Part shown: piece by piece, positions 4,425 to 5,186 of the stretch
Position numbering within the stretch: position 1 is the first letter of the stretch
Layout of the letters: each line of letters opens with the position of its first letter
NCBI GenBank assembly: GCA_013152195.1
Contig: JAADGU010000094.1
Span: 1 to 5,186, forward strand
Direction of reading: 5' to 3'
DNA: 5,186 nucleotides
Source of the DNA: Nitrospirota bacterium
GTDB taxonomy: Bacteria; Nitrospirota; Thermodesulfovibrionia; Thermodesulfovibrionales; JdFR-85
The notes under the pieces: model-generated
Database searches by the model: none
The model's input: only the letters and a program-made list of their open reading frames with translations
Told to the model about the DNA's origin: nothing
Program-made: the position numbers and the translations under genes

Positions 4425-5165
4425 TTAAATAATCGCCAGCATGACCGTTACCATAGCCATCGACAGACCGAATACCACATCTCCTTTCCCAAGTCTGAAA
4501 TGGCTTGCTACAGGGAATCTGCCCCTGAACCCCCTGCACAGCATAGCCTGGTAAATCCTCTGAGACCTCTCATAACTTCTGACAATCAGCATCCCCACGA
4601 GATATGCATAGGTCCTGTATGTATGCATGTTTGTGCCTGCCCTGAAACATCGTATCAGCATGGCATTTTTCAGTCTGCTGTATTCCTCGTGCAGGACGCT
4701 TATGTACCGGTAGAAGAAAAAGAAGAGGTGAACAAGTTTGTCAGGTACCTTCAGGTGAATAAGTGCATGTGCAAGAGAGAAGATTTCAGAGGTGCCGAGG
4801 ATTGCTATCGTTGCAAGCACAATGGCATTGGTCTTAAATGTAATGGAGAGGGCATAGAGGATACCCTCCCGTGTGGCTGTCAGCGGACCAAACTGAAAGA
4901 CAGTCTCTCCGGGATAACTGAAGGGAATAAAGACCCATAGCAGGAGTACAAAGACATTTACGGCAACGAGCCTGCTGAGGAGTTTTTTCATGTCGAGCCT
5001 TGCGAGGACTGTCAGCAGGGTGGAGGCTAACAGGGCCGCAAAGGGACCCTGTTGTCCGTGCATGATGGCGATAACCAGGACGTACGGAATTATGGCCAGA
5101 AACTTTACCCTCGGGTCAAGCCTGTGCAAAAATGAGCTGCCTTCTGCAAATTCTTCAAGATGCAT
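4425..5165 (-). CDS. cbiQ: ECF transporter transmembrane subunit CbiQ (cobalt/nickel)
   Basis: This is the transmembrane coupling subunit (EcfT/CbiQ family) of an energy-coupling-factor importer. It sits in the inner membrane and links a substrate-binding CbiM-type protein to the ATPase encoded next. It is 246 aa, normal for the family. The N-terminus HRLDPRVKF (residues 14-22) is the typical CbiQ opening. Hydrophobic segments lie near 22-56, 66-82, 102-124 and 230-246. The cytoplasmic coupling region, about 153-217, carries the two short Arg-containing coupling helices: IRCFRAG (171-177) and AMLCRGFRG (207-215), the second being the conserved x-R-G-F motif that docks on the ATPase. Metal specificity (Co or Ni) cannot be told from this subunit. 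The reading frame stays open upstream of the chosen ATG to the window edge, and no Shine-Dalgarno is visible, so the start rests on family resemblance alone. cbiO follows on the same strand after 210 bp. Confidence 0.93.
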   Translation of the reverse strand: MHLEEFAEGSSFLHRLDPRVKFLAIIPYVLVIAIMHGQQGPFAALLASTLLTVLARLDMKKLLSRLVAVNVFVLLLWVFIPFSYPGETVFQFGPLTATREGILYALSITFKTNAIVLATIAILGTSEIFSLAHALIHLKVPDKLVHLFFFFYRYISVLHEEYSRLKNAMLIRCFRAGTNMHTYRTYAYLVGMLIVRSYERSQRIYQAMLCRGFRGRFPVASHFRLGKGDVVFGLSMAMVTVMLAII

Positions 5166-5186
5166 TTTGTAAATAAGTTGCGAGTT

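Noticed and set aside
4299..4940. Plus-strand open frame of 213 codons overlapping cbiQ and the palindromic element
   Set aside because: It runs antisense through the well-supported cbiQ and the inverted repeat; composition is that of a shadow frame, with no recognisable domain.

Overview
The window is an accessory-sized piece of an anaerobic Gram-negative genome in which every supported gene lies on the minus strand, so it reads from high to low coordinates. Two small multiheme c-type cytochromes, a membrane cytochrome b, a CbiQ/CbiO metal transporter and a sigma-54-like promoter fit a metal- or sulfur-respiring bacterium of the Nitrospirota or Desulfobacterota type. This placement is an inference from gene content only.

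Region 1 (5186 to about 3370) holds the transmembrane (cbiQ) and ATPase (cbiO) subunits of an energy-coupling-factor (ECF) cobalt/nickel importer. The substrate-binding CbiM-type subunit would be expected just outside the right edge. The gap between cbiQ and cbiO contains a 132-bp palindromic element with perfect 21-bp inverted ends and two inner hairpins (4265-4396), which looks like a MITE-type or structured interspersed repeat. Below cbiO is an AT-rich spacer with a short ACAGGATTA tandem repeat.

Region 2 (3369 to 3068) is a 65-residue, all-helical, cytosolic protein with histidines at i, i+4, i+8, closed by a strong rho-independent terminator. Its position suggests a link with the metal importer, but its function is not known to me.

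Region 3 (about 3060 to 10) is a five-gene operon. It is preceded by a GG-N10-GC promoter resembling the sigma-54 -24/-12 class, with a palindrome and 20-bp-phased direct repeats upstream. In order it encodes two paralogous glycine-rich small membrane proteins (110 and 117 aa), a heptaheme c-type cytochrome with a C-terminal membrane anchor, a four-helix di-heme cytochrome b of the FdnI/HydC type, and a hexaheme c7-like lipoprotein. The heptaheme/cytochrome b pair resembles the CbcA/CbcB quinol-oxidising complex of Geobacter. The likely electron path is menaquinol to the cytochrome b, then the anchored heptaheme protein, then the hexaheme lipoprotein, then periplasmic or extracellular acceptors. 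The role of the two small membrane proteins at the head of the operon is the main unexplained part of the window.
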